Source: Rhizobiaceae bacterium (GTDB lineage Bacteria > Pseudomonadota > Alphaproteobacteria > Rhizobiales > Rhizobiaceae). From it: 54,820 nt of DNA. The translations under genes and the position numbers were made by a program. The stretch is from assembly GCA_027483885.1 (NCBI GenBank), contig JAIXTO010000178.1:1-54820 (forward strand), given 5' to 3'. This document shows positions 8,282 through 16,260 of the stretch, in pieces. The notes under the pieces are model-generated. The model had not been told where the DNA came from. It worked only from the letters and a program-made list of their open reading frames with translations, and made no database searches. Position 1 is the stretch's first letter. The number at the start of each line of letters is the position of its first letter.

Positions 8282-10708
8282 TTACCCCCGCATGCGCTGA
8301 CCATCCGGATCAAACAGGGCCTGCGTGATCAGGCGGGCCGGCAGCATTTCGCCGAGCACCTCGATCTGCCAGCCGTCACGCGTCGTCGCAAACTCCTTCG
8401 GCACATAACCCATGGCAACGGACACGCCGGAGGCATGGGCAAAACCGCCGGATGTGACCCAGCCGACAACCGAACCAAGGATCGAGATCGGCTCATCACC
8501 GAGCACGTCGGCATCCCTTGCATCCACAACAAGCGTCACCAGCCGCAGCGTGCCGCCTGCCAGCTTTTCCTCGATCGCCCCCATCTTGCCGATGAAATTC
8601 ACGTCTTTTTTCAAGGCGATAAACCGGCCAAGGCCTGCTTCCATCGGGCCATAGAGCGGGCGATATTCACGCGACCAGCTGCCAAAACCCTTTTCCAGCC
8701 TGAGCGCATTCAGCGCCCGAAGGCCAAACAGCCGGATGCCGAACTCTTCTCCGGCCTGCATCAGAACCTCAAACAGGCTGCGCTGGTATTCCGGCCGCAA
8801 CCAGATCTCGTAGCCGAGATCGCCGGTATAGCTGACGCGTCCGACAATGGCGGGCACCATGCCCAGCTCCATCTCGCGGATCGACATGAAGGGGAAAGCA
8901 TCGTTCGAAAGGTCAAGATGGGTCAGTTTCTGCAGCACAGCGCGCGCCTTGGGTCCGGCAACCGACAGGCCGACGAGACCAAGGCCAAGCGCGCCGAGCA
9001 CCACCGAACCGTCATCCGGTAGATGCTCCTCGAACCAGCGCATGTGGTAATCCTCGGCAATGCCGGAGCCGATCAGCAGAAACTCGTCGCCATCCATGTT
9101 GGCGATGGTAAAATCACCGATCATCTTGCCTGCCTCGTTCAGCATCGGGGCGAGCGCCATACTGCCGACGGAGGGAAGCCGGCCGGCGAGCATGGCATCC
9201 AGCCATTGGGCGGCGCCCTCGCCGCTTACCGAGTATTTGGCAAAACCGGAGGTTTCCATCAGGCCGACGCTGTCGCGCACCGCCTTTGCTTCCGCCCCCA
9301 CCGTGTCGAAATCGCTGGAACGGCGCCAGGAGAATTTGTCCTCTATACCCTGAGGCGCAAACCACAGCGGCGTTTCAAGCCCGGCATAAGCGCCGAACAC
9401 CGCCCCTTCCGCCTTCAGCCGGTCATAGATCGGCGTTGTCAGCAGCGGGCGGGCGGCCGGCAGTTCCTCGTTGGGATAGCGGATGGAAAAGCGGCGCGAA
9501 TAGTTTTCCCGCACTCTGGCATTGGTATAGGCGGGCGTTGCGTAATCACCAAAACGGCAGACATCCATGGCAAACACGTCGAAGCCCGGATCCCCCTCGA
9601 TGATCCAGTTGGCAAGCGCCAGCCCAACGCCGCCGCCCTGGCTGAAGCCGGCCATGACCGCGCAGGCCGACCAGTAATTGGTGAGCCCCCGCACCGGCCC
9701 GACCAACGGATTGCCATCCGGCGAGAAGGTGAAGGGGCCGTTGACGATCTTTTTGATGCCGGCATTGTTGAAGGCGGGGAAATGGCGAAAGCCCACTTCC
9801 AGCTCACCGCTGATCCGCTCCAGATCTTCGGGCAAAAGTTCCGGGCCGAAATCCCACGGGGTTTCGAGCGGAGACCAGGGGCGGCAATCCTTTTCATAGG
9901 TGCCCATCAGCATGCCGTTGCGCTCCTGGCGGATATAGATCTCGCCGTCGAAATCGACGCAATGCATCAGTTCACGGCCGGTCGAGCGGTTGAACTCGAT
10001 GACTTCCGGCATGTCTTCGGTGATGAGATACATATGTTCCATGGCGAGAACCGGCAGTTCCACGCCCACCATACGGCCCACCTCGCGCGCCCAGAGGCCG
10101 GCGGCGTTCACCACATGCTCGGCATAGATATCACCCTTGTCGGTAATCACCCGCCAGCTGCCGTCTTCCAGCGGGATGAGATTTTCGACCTTGGTGTGCA
10201 GGTAGATCTCGGCGCCGTTCTTCTTCGCCGATTTCGCATAGGCATGGGTGGTGCCATAGGGATCGAGATGGCCTTCATGTGGATCAAACACCGCGCCGAC
10301 GAACTGCTTCGGATCCAGCAGCGGCATCATCTCATAGGCTTCTTCGGCCGAAATCAGCCGCGCCTCGCCGCCGGCATATTTGCCCTTGGCGAGCAGCGAT
10401 TTCATCCAGTCGAAACGCTCGGGCGTTGCCGCCAGCATCAGGCCAGAGGTCATGTGCAGGCCGATATCCTGGCCGGAATACTCTTCGATCTCCTTGTAAA
10501 GCTCGACCGTGTATTTCTGCAGCTTGGCAACGTTCGGATCGCCGTTGATCGTGTGCATGCCGCCGGCCGCATGCCAGGTAGAGCCTGCCGTCAGCTCGGC
10601 CCGTTCCACCAGCACCACATCGGTCCAGCCGAACTTCGTCAGGTGATACAACACCGAACAGCCGACAACCCCACCCCCGATGACGACAACTCTGGCATGG
10701 TTTTTCAT
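8282..10708 (-). CDS. Dimethylglycine/sarcosine dehydrogenase-like flavoprotein (DAO + GcvT fusion)
   Basis: An 808-residue two-domain enzyme. Residues 7-21 (VVVIGGGVVGCSVLY) are the dinucleotide site of a DAO-type FAD domain. STWHAAGG places His46 where mammalian dimethylglycine dehydrogenase carries its covalent FAD. From about residue 420 the protein is a GcvT-like folate-binding domain (SGFAKYSVSGEGAAQWLDAML; GDLGYEIWLRPEYQ; LRLEKGFGSWSREY). Such enzymes oxidatively demethylate N-methyl amines and pass the methyl group as formaldehyde to tetrahydrofolate. With the nearby sarcosine oxidase operon, a glycine-betaine to glycine route is plausible. Exact substrate (dimethylglycine, sarcosine or another N-methyl compound) cannot be fixed. 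It stands alone between liv and the tautomerase. Confidence 0.85.
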   Translation of the reverse strand: MKNHARVVVIGGGVVGCSVLYHLTKFGWTDVVLVERAELTAGSTWHAAGGMHTINGDPNVAKLQKYTVELYKEIEEYSGQDIGLHMTSGLMLAATPERFDWMKSLLAKGKYAGGEARLISAEEAYEMMPLLDPKQFVGAVFDPHEGHLDPYGTTHAYAKSAKKNGAEIYLHTKVENLIPLEDGSWRVITDKGDIYAEHVVNAAGLWAREVGRMVGVELPVLAMEHMYLITEDMPEVIEFNRSTGRELMHCVDFDGEIYIRQERNGMLMGTYEKDCRPWSPLETPWDFGPELLPEDLERISGELEVGFRHFPAFNNAGIKKIVNGPFTFSPDGNPLVGPVRGLTNYWSACAVMAGFSQGGGVGLALANWIIEGDPGFDVFAMDVCRFGDYATPAYTNARVRENYSRRFSIRYPNEELPAARPLLTTPIYDRLKAEGAVFGAYAGLETPLWFAPQGIEDKFSWRRSSDFDTVGAEAKAVRDSVGLMETSGFAKYSVSGEGAAQWLDAMLAGRLPSVGSMALAPMLNEAGKMIGDFTIANMDGDEFLLIGSGIAEDYHMRWFEEHLPDDGSVVLGALGLGLVGLSVAGPKARAVLQKLTHLDLSNDAFPFMSIREMELGMVPAIVGRVSYTGDLGYEIWLRPEYQRSLFEVLMQAGEEFGIRLFGLRALNALRLEKGFGSWSREYRPLYGPMEAGLGRFIALKKDVNFIGKMGAIEEKLAGGTLRLVTLVVDARDADVLGDEPISILGSVVGWVTSGGFAHASGVSVAMGYVPKEFATTRDGWQIEVLGEMLPARLITQALFDPDGQRMRG

Positions 10709-10892
10709 GGATGGAGGCTCCCTTGGCGTTTCGGTCGAAACCAGAGCCTAGAGGGTTCGCGATGCCTGCAACAGGCTTTTCTGCGAATTGCGATGTGTCG
10801 TTTGCGGCAAAGTGGATGGTCCGATTGCGCCGCATGGGTGGAGAGACCCCAGACAGGGCGGCCGTTTTCTCTCCACCCTCGGGTCGTCGCTG

Positions 10893-11300
10893 TCAGCTAT
10901 CGCTGCCGCGTTGCTGGGCAAGCGCCATGGCAAACACGCCGTTGCCGACGCTCCAGTCGGAATAGTCGTTCTCATGCATGAAAATGAAGACGTCTTTCGG
11001 AGAGACAGCCGCCCGTTCCTCCAGATTGCGCACAATCGCGCTGTAGAGTGCCCGCTTCATCGCATCGCTGCGGCCCCGGCGCATGGTAATCTCCACCACG
11101 ACAACGTTTTCAGACCGTGCGATGCCGTTGAAACTGCGGTCGCAGAAAAATTCGCCGTCGCGATAATCGCTGACCAGGTTGAACAACTCATCCTGCGGCA
11201 TGCCGATGCTTTCCACCAGGGCATCATGAATGCCGCGCACGATATGCTGGCGGCGCACGGGGGATGTTGCGGCGGGAACGGCGGTTTTGACAAAGGGCAT
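10893..11300 (-). CDS. Tautomerase-superfamily protein, malonate semialdehyde decarboxylase-like
   Basis: A 135-residue protein beginning Met-Pro; the exposed Pro1 is the catalytic base/acid of the tautomerase superfamily. The length, about twice a 4-OT subunit, and the tail ENDYSDWSVGNGVF match the Tautomerase_2/MSAD group. Counting from Pro1, Arg73, Arg76 and Trp115 fall at or next to the active-site Arg73, Arg75 and Trp114 I recall for Pseudomonas MSAD, and Asp36/Glu37 lie near its Asp37. The expected reaction is decarboxylation of a semialdehyde or a tautomerisation. It is transcribed divergently from a LysR regulator, its probable controller. The ribosome site AGGTGA supports the start. 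Confidence 0.75.
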   Translation of the reverse strand: MPFVKTAVPAATSPVRRQHIVRGIHDALVESIGMPQDELFNLVSDYRDGEFFCDRSFNGIARSENVVVVEITMRRGRSDAMKRALYSAIVRNLEERAAVSPKDVFIFMHENDYSDWSVGNGVFAMALAQQRGSDS

Positions 11301-11317
11301 TTTTCACCTGCGTGTTG

Positions 11318-11333
11318 ATTGAAAGGCTTCAAT
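11318..11333. promoter_or_regulatory. Inverted repeat in tautomerase-lysR intergenic region
   Basis: Perfect 6-bp arms ATTGAA / TTCAAT separated by 4 bases, in the 94-bp gap between the divergent tautomerase and lysR genes. This size and place suit a LysR-type regulator site; that it is bound is inference. Confidence 0.4.
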
Positions 11334-11378
11334 ATCACGCAGAAACATCCGCCTATATTGACCTTTTGCCTCTTTCAG

Positions 11379-11395
11379 TGTGAGCTGAACTCACA
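11379..11395. promoter_or_regulatory. Inverted repeat overlapping the lysR start codon
   Basis: Perfect arms TGTGAG / CTCACA with a 5-base spacer; the last base is the A of the lysR ATG. A protein bound here, or a hairpin in the mRNA, would block translation initiation. No strong Shine-Dalgarno is visible otherwise. Confidence 0.4.
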
Positions 11396-12300
11396 TGAAA
11401 AATCGCAAGAACCTTCCTGTCGCCGCCCTTCGGGCTTTCGAAGCCGCCGCGCGCCACGGCCAGATGACGGCCGCCGCCGACGAACTTTCGGTGACCCATG
11501 GCGCGATCAGCCGCCATGTGACCCATCTGGAAGCGATGATCGGGACACCGCTTTTCGAAGGGGCGCGAAACCGGCCAAGGCTGACGACAGAGGGCCGGAT
11601 GTTCGGCCTGGCTCTGACCGCCGCCTTCGACCAGATGGAGGAAGCGCTGCGGCTGGTTGCACGTGGCGACGACCACATTCTCGATGTCGCCTGCCTCAGC
11701 ACCTTTGCCATGCGCTGGCTCATTCCGCGCCTGCATGAGTTTACCGCCCGTCATCCGCGTTACGATGTGCGGCTCGCCACAGACGACCGGCCGCCGCGCA
11801 CGGCGGTGGATGCGCAAATCCTTGCGCTCGCACCGGATGTCGCCCTTGCACAAAATTGCACGCTGCTGTTTGAGGAGCGCCTGGGGCTGGTCGTTGCGCC
11901 CTCGAATGCCAAGGGCATGGAGGCCGCGGGCTGGACCGCAAACCCCGCCCTTCCCCGACTGGAAACCCGCACCCGCCCGCATGTCTGGTCCGAATGGTTT
12001 CGCCTGATGGATGAAGGAGCGCCCGCTGCTGACAGACGCGCGGACGATGGCGCTGCCACCCGCATGTTCGACCATTATCACCTGACGATCGAGGCCGCCC
12101 TCAACGGCCTTGGCGCCGCCATCGTGCCCTGGCATCTGATCGCCGGCGATGTGGACTGCGGGCGGCTTATCGCGCCATGCGGTTTTCTGCCGAGCGGTTA
12201 CCGCTACGTGGTCAAGATGGAGCGCTCCGGACGCAGCAAGACACGCGATTTCATCGGCTGGCTGAACGAGGCGGTGGCCGCTTTTCCCTCACCGCCTTGA
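11395..12300 (+). CDS. LysR-family transcriptional regulator (GcvA-like)
   Basis: A 301-residue LysR-type regulator. The N-terminal winged helix is clear: ALRAFEAAARHGQMTAAADELSVTHGAISRHVTHLEAMIGTPLFE, the GcvA-subgroup pattern, followed by a substrate-binding domain (ILDVACLSTFAMRWLIPRLHEF). It is divergent from the tautomerase gene, the normal layout for a LysR regulator and its target. It converges on soxG with 49 bp between stops. The effector is unknown; control of the sarcosine genes is possible but not indicated by position. Confidence 0.88.
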   Translation: MKNRKNLPVAALRAFEAAARHGQMTAAADELSVTHGAISRHVTHLEAMIGTPLFEGARNRPRLTTEGRMFGLALTAAFDQMEEALRLVARGDDHILDVACLSTFAMRWLIPRLHEFTARHPRYDVRLATDDRPPRTAVDAQILALAPDVALAQNCTLLFEERLGLVVAPSNAKGMEAAGWTANPALPRLETRTRPHVWSEWFRLMDEGAPAADRRADDGAATRMFDHYHLTIEAALNGLGAAIVPWHLIAGDVDCGRLIAPCGFLPSGYRYVVKMERSGRSKTRDFIGWLNEAVAAFPSPP

Positions 12301-12349
12301 TCCCCCAGGTGTAAGGCCGGCGCAAAGCTCGGGCTGATCTTAACGGGCG

Positions 12350-12895
12350 TCAGGCAAAACCCGCCGTCAGCGCAAATTCGCGGCCCATTTCCTTTATCTC
12401 CTCGAAGACGGTGCCGGCAGTGGAGCGCTGAACGATGAGTTCGAAGGCGTCTTCTGCGGTGCGGGCGAGATTGCCGGACACGTGGGCGATCAGCATGGGG
12501 GCAGAGGCATCCAGCGCAAAGGCATCCGGGTGAAGATCGACGGCCACGCATTTGGCAAGGATTTTTCGCGCGTGCGGCCCATCGAGCCGCATCAGCACAC
12601 GACCATCGCTGTCATCAAGGACGGCTGCGCCTGCGATGGATGTCAGCGACCGCATCAGATTGTCCGGCGTCATTTCCTGCGACACGGCCAGCCATTCGGC
12701 AGGACCGCAGATCCGTTTCGAAAGGCCATCGGCCATATCGAGCGCCAGATCCACATCGCTTTCGTGGCCGGCATGGGCCAGCACATAGGCAATGGCCGGA
12801 CGGCGGAAGACAGAGAGATGGTTGGCGTTGGGCCTGGTTTCAAAGCCGGTGATATGGTCTTCCAGCACATGCCGGTGGGTGTAGGTGATCGACAT
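12350..12895 (-). CDS. soxG: Sarcosine oxidase gamma subunit
   Basis: A 181-residue GcvT-fold subunit of heterotetrameric sarcosine oxidase (segments GAAVLDDSDGRVLMRLDGPHARKILAKCV and ARTAEDAFELIVQRS are typical). I place the start at MSITYTH (12895) rather than 21 codons upstream. The GAGGGG ribosome site there overlaps the soxA stop, and the longer form would overlap soxA. It is the last gene of soxBDAG and should act in the cytoplasmic complex that oxidises sarcosine to glycine. Confidence 0.9.
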   Translation of the reverse strand: MSITYTHRHVLEDHITGFETRPNANHLSVFRRPAIAYVLAHAGHESDVDLALDMADGLSKRICGPAEWLAVSQEMTPDNLMRSLTSIAGAAVLDDSDGRVLMRLDGPHARKILAKCVAVDLHPDAFALDASAPMLIAHVSGNLARTAEDAFELIVQRSTAGTVFEEIKEMGREFALTAGFA

Positions 12896-12909
12896 CTTCG
12901 AAAATCCCC

Positions 12910-15879
12910 TCAGGCCTGCAGTTTCAGATTGTCGGGATCGACAAAGACCGGCGAACACACCTCTGCCAGCACCTCGCTTTCGCGCAACCGGTCCCAGACA
13001 AGGACCTTTTCACCAAGACGCTCGCGCCCGGATTTAAGCAAGGCAAGCGCGATATAGCGGCCAAGCGTCGGGGAATAACAGGCGGAGGACACAAAACCCT
13101 GATCGTTGGTGGTCGACGGCTTGGCGTTTTCCTTCAGGATATGCGCACCAGCCTTGATCTCGGCATCCGGTTCCACCGGTTTAAGGCCGACCATCTGCAG
13201 CCGGTCGGCGGCCGTCAGGCCAAAGCGGGTGGAGAGGCGCTTGCCGATGAAATCCGGCTTCTGCATCGCCATCATACGGCCAAGGCCAACATCGTCGGCG
13301 GTGGTGCGGCCGTCGAGTTCGCTGTGGGTGACATGGCCTTTCTCGATGCGCAGCACGTTCAGTGCCTCCACACCATAGGCGCAGATACCATCCTCGCGAC
13401 CGGCTTCCATGAGGTGATCGGCCACCGCCTCGCCGTAACCGGCGGGCACGGCCAGTTCATAAGCGAGTTCGCCGGAAAACGAGATGCGGAAGAGGCGTGC
13501 GGCAAGCCCGCCCTTCAGCGTGATCGCGCGGGCAGCAAGGAAGGGGAATGCGGCATCGGACAAATCATCCTCCACCAGACGCTGCAGGATGATGCGAGCC
13601 TTGGGGCCGGCGAGCGACATCTGCGCCCACTGGTCGGTGGTGGAGGCAAAACGCACATCGAGATCGGCGAACAGAACCTGCGCGCAATAGTCCAGATGCG
13701 CCATCACCTCGGCCGCATAGGCGGTCGTGGTGGTCATCACATAATGGTTTTCCGAAAGCCGGCTCACCGTGCCGTCATCGAAAACGATGCCGTCCTCGCG
13801 CAGCATCAGGCCATAACGCGCCTTGCCGATGGGAAGATTCAGGAAGGCGTTGCTGTAGACGCGGTTCAGAAATTCCGCCGCCTGCGTGCCAAAAATCTCG
13901 ATCTTACCGAGCGTCGAGACATCACAGAGCCCGGCGTTTTCACGCACGGTCAGAACTTCGCGATCAACGGCTTCGCGCCAGGTTTTTTCGCCGAGGCGCG
14001 GAAACCAGGCGGAGCGATGCCAGAGGCCGGCCTCGACAAAGATCGCACCGTGTCTCGCCGCCCAGCCATGCAGCGGCGAGCGGCGGGTGGGACGCGATTG
14101 CTCGGCGCGCGCCGTGCCCGCCAGAGCCCCAAAGGAGACGGGCGTGTAGAAGGGGCGGAACGTGGTGGTGCCGACGACGGCCGGTGAGACCCCGCGCATG
14201 CCGGCAACAAGCCCTACCGTGTTGATATTGCCGAGCTTGCCCTGATCGGTTGCCATTCCGGCGGTGGTATAACGCTTGGTGTGCTCGATATGGCCAAAGG
14301 CTTCGCGCTGCGACAGGCTCAAATCCGCCACCGTCACGTCATTCTGGAAATCGACAAAGGCCTTGCCCTTCGAGCCCTGCACATACCAGAGGGGTGCAAA
14401 GGCCGGGTCATACTCGCCTTCAACCTCAGGAATGTCAGCGTCATAAGCGGCAAAGCCCAGATTGCGGGCAAGCGCCACGGCTTTTTCTGCCCCATCCCTC
14501 AGGCAGGCCGACAGGCGATCAAGGCCGGCCGCAGCGCCCGCAGCGACAAAGCCAGAGCCGACATCGGGCGGCAGAAACGCCTGATGCGCCTCGCTCCACA
14601 CCGGCTTTGCGCCGCGTTGGCAGAGAAGATGGACGATTGGAGACCAGCCGCCGGACATCAGAAGCGCATCGCAATCGATCACCTCTTCGTGGCCGGAACG
14701 CTCCGCCACGAGGCCGGTGAGCCCGAGCCGCCCGCGCGTTGCCGTCACAGAAGCGCCGGACAAGATGCGCAGGCCTTCTCTCGCCAGATCCGCCTGTCCG
14801 GGGCCTGCATCCTTGCGTGGATCGATGATGGCTGTGACCTCGACGCCGGCTGCCGTCAGATCGGCTGCCGTGCGATAGCCGGAGCCGCCATTGGTAAACA
14901 CGGCCACCTTGCGCCCGACGCCCACGCCATAACGGTTGAGATAGGTGCGCGCGGCACCGGCCGTCAGGATGCCGGGGCGATCATTGCCGCCAAACACCAG
15001 CGGACGTTCCTCGGCACCGGTCGCCAGAAGCGCGCGCTTGGCAACGATGCGCCAGACCCGCTCCACCGGCAGGTCCGGATCGGGCAGCGCCACATGTTTT
15101 TGGACCTTTTCGACCGCGCCGAACACCATGTCGTCATACCAGCCGAACACGGTGGTGCGGGGCATCAGCGTGACATTGGCAAGGCTTGCCAGTTCGGCGA
15201 TGATGGCTGCGGCAAAATCTGCCGCCAGCAGGCCACCCACCATGGCAGTTTCCGACAGAAGCTGCCCGCCCAGCTGAAAATCCTCGTCGGCCAGAATGAC
15301 GCGAAGGCCGGCGCGCGCCGCATTCAGGGCAGCCATCAGCCCGGTCGGGCCGGCGCCGATGACCAGCAGGTCACAATGCGCCCAGGCCTTTTCATAACGG
15401 TCGGGATCGGGCTCCATCACCGCCCGGCCAAGGCCTGCGGCGCGGCGGATCAGCGGCTCGTAGACCTTTTCCCAGAAGGACGCCGGCCACATGAAGGTCT
15501 TGTAGTAGAAGCCAGCCGACAGGAAGGGCGACAACAGGCTGTTGACCGAACCGATATCATAGGCAAGCGACGGCCAGCGGTTCTGGCTGGCGGCCGTCAT
15601 CCCATCGTAAAGCTCGGCAACCGTTGCACGCGCATTGGGCTCGCTGCGGGCACCCTCGCCCACCGTCACCAATGCGTTCGGCTCGGCGGCACCGGCCGTC
15701 ACGGGGCCGCGCGGGCGATGATATTTGAAGCTACGGCCCATCAGCATCTGGCCATTGGCCAGAAGCGCAGACGACAGCGTATCGCCGGCAAAACCCTTCA
15801 GCGGCTTGCCATCGAAGGTAAAGCGCAGCGGCACCGCACGGTTGACGAGCCCGCCGGAAGACAGACGATGGGAGGTCAT
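12910..15879 (-). CDS. soxA: Sarcosine oxidase alpha subunit
   Basis: A 989-residue large subunit of heterotetrameric sarcosine oxidase. The opening FDGKPLKGFAGDTLSSALLANGQ followed by GRSFKYHRPRGP is the usual N-terminal domain. LVIGAGPTGLMAALNAARAG near residue 170 is the NAD-binding site, and the C-terminal 400 residues form the GcvT-like tetrahydrofolate domain. The complex converts sarcosine, THF and O2 to glycine, 5,10-methylene-THF and H2O2 in the cytoplasm. Its start overlaps the soxD stop by 4 bp. The length is normal for the family. Confidence 0.95.
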   Translation of the reverse strand: MTSHRLSSGGLVNRAVPLRFTFDGKPLKGFAGDTLSSALLANGQMLMGRSFKYHRPRGPVTAGAAEPNALVTVGEGARSEPNARATVAELYDGMTAASQNRWPSLAYDIGSVNSLLSPFLSAGFYYKTFMWPASFWEKVYEPLIRRAAGLGRAVMEPDPDRYEKAWAHCDLLVIGAGPTGLMAALNAARAGLRVILADEDFQLGGQLLSETAMVGGLLAADFAAAIIAELASLANVTLMPRTTVFGWYDDMVFGAVEKVQKHVALPDPDLPVERVWRIVAKRALLATGAEERPLVFGGNDRPGILTAGAARTYLNRYGVGVGRKVAVFTNGGSGYRTAADLTAAGVEVTAIIDPRKDAGPGQADLAREGLRILSGASVTATRGRLGLTGLVAERSGHEEVIDCDALLMSGGWSPIVHLLCQRGAKPVWSEAHQAFLPPDVGSGFVAAGAAAGLDRLSACLRDGAEKAVALARNLGFAAYDADIPEVEGEYDPAFAPLWYVQGSKGKAFVDFQNDVTVADLSLSQREAFGHIEHTKRYTTAGMATDQGKLGNINTVGLVAGMRGVSPAVVGTTTFRPFYTPVSFGALAGTARAEQSRPTRRSPLHGWAARHGAIFVEAGLWHRSAWFPRLGEKTWREAVDREVLTVRENAGLCDVSTLGKIEIFGTQAAEFLNRVYSNAFLNLPIGKARYGLMLREDGIVFDDGTVSRLSENHYVMTTTTAYAAEVMAHLDYCAQVLFADLDVRFASTTDQWAQMSLAGPKARIILQRLVEDDLSDAAFPFLAARAITLKGGLAARLFRISFSGELAYELAVPAGYGEAVADHLMEAGREDGICAYGVEALNVLRIEKGHVTHSELDGRTTADDVGLGRMMAMQKPDFIGKRLSTRFGLTAADRLQMVGLKPVEPDAEIKAGAHILKENAKPSTTNDQGFVSSACYSPTLGRYIALALLKSGRERLGEKVLVWDRLRESEVLAEVCSPVFVDPDNLKLQA

Positions 15880-16193
15880 GCGAGGCCCTTTCCAGCGGAA
15901 GCCTGGGCGTCCTCTCCAGGGACATCGGGGCGCCTGAACAGGGCGGCATCCGTGACCGACAGAACGGCATGGCTGACATTATCCCGCTCCACCACCAGAA
16001 AACGTCGGCAACCGCCGACATGGTGCCAGTGCTCGAAGATGACGCCCTTCACATTGTCGCGCAGATAGACATAGGCATGCCAGGCTTCATCCGGCGCATG
16101 GGAGGCTGGACGCTGAGGCAAGGCATCACCGCGAACGGTGAATTCTTCCTTGGGACGAACCCCGCAATGGGGACAGGTGATCAGGCTTGCCAT
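15876..16193 (-). CDS. soxD: Sarcosine oxidase delta subunit
   Basis: A 105-residue small subunit. The zinc site is visible as Cys7-Pro-His-Cys10 at the N-terminus plus WHHVGGC (His58, Cys62), matching the Cys6/Cys9/His59/Cys63 ligands I recall from structures with a one-residue shift. It bridges the alpha and beta subunits. The stop overlaps soxA by 4 bp; a 52-bp gap containing a small tandem repeat separates it from soxB. Confidence 0.95.
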   Translation of the reverse strand: MASLITCPHCGVRPKEEFTVRGDALPQRPASHAPDEAWHAYVYLRDNVKGVIFEHWHHVGGCRRFLVVERDNVSHAVLSVTDAALFRRPDVPGEDAQASAGKGLA

Positions 16194-16215
16194 GGTAAAA
16201 ACTCGTCAATGCAGG

Positions 16216-16260
16216 GTCGTGCGGGTTCGGCTAATGCAGGTTCGCCTAATGCAGATTCGG
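16216..16260 (-). repeat. 15-bp tandem repeat carrying the soxB stop codon
   Basis: On the minus strand the last 15 bases of soxB (ending CTGCATTAG) are followed directly by a second copy, 13 of 15 bases identical, with its own in-frame TAG. A third, more diverged unit (CCGAACCCGCACGAC) comes next. The array lies between soxB and soxD. Confidence 0.75.

Noticed and set aside
10709..10892. Possible glycine riboswitch upstream of the DMGDH-like gene
   Set aside because: Looked for the conserved GGAGAG and CCGAAGG core elements on the minus strand; no paired aptamer pattern is present.
11379..11395. CRP-like site TGTGA...TCACA
   Set aside because: The spacer between the TGTGA and TCACA halves is 7 rather than 6, and the site sits on the lysR start codon; kept only as a generic inverted repeat.
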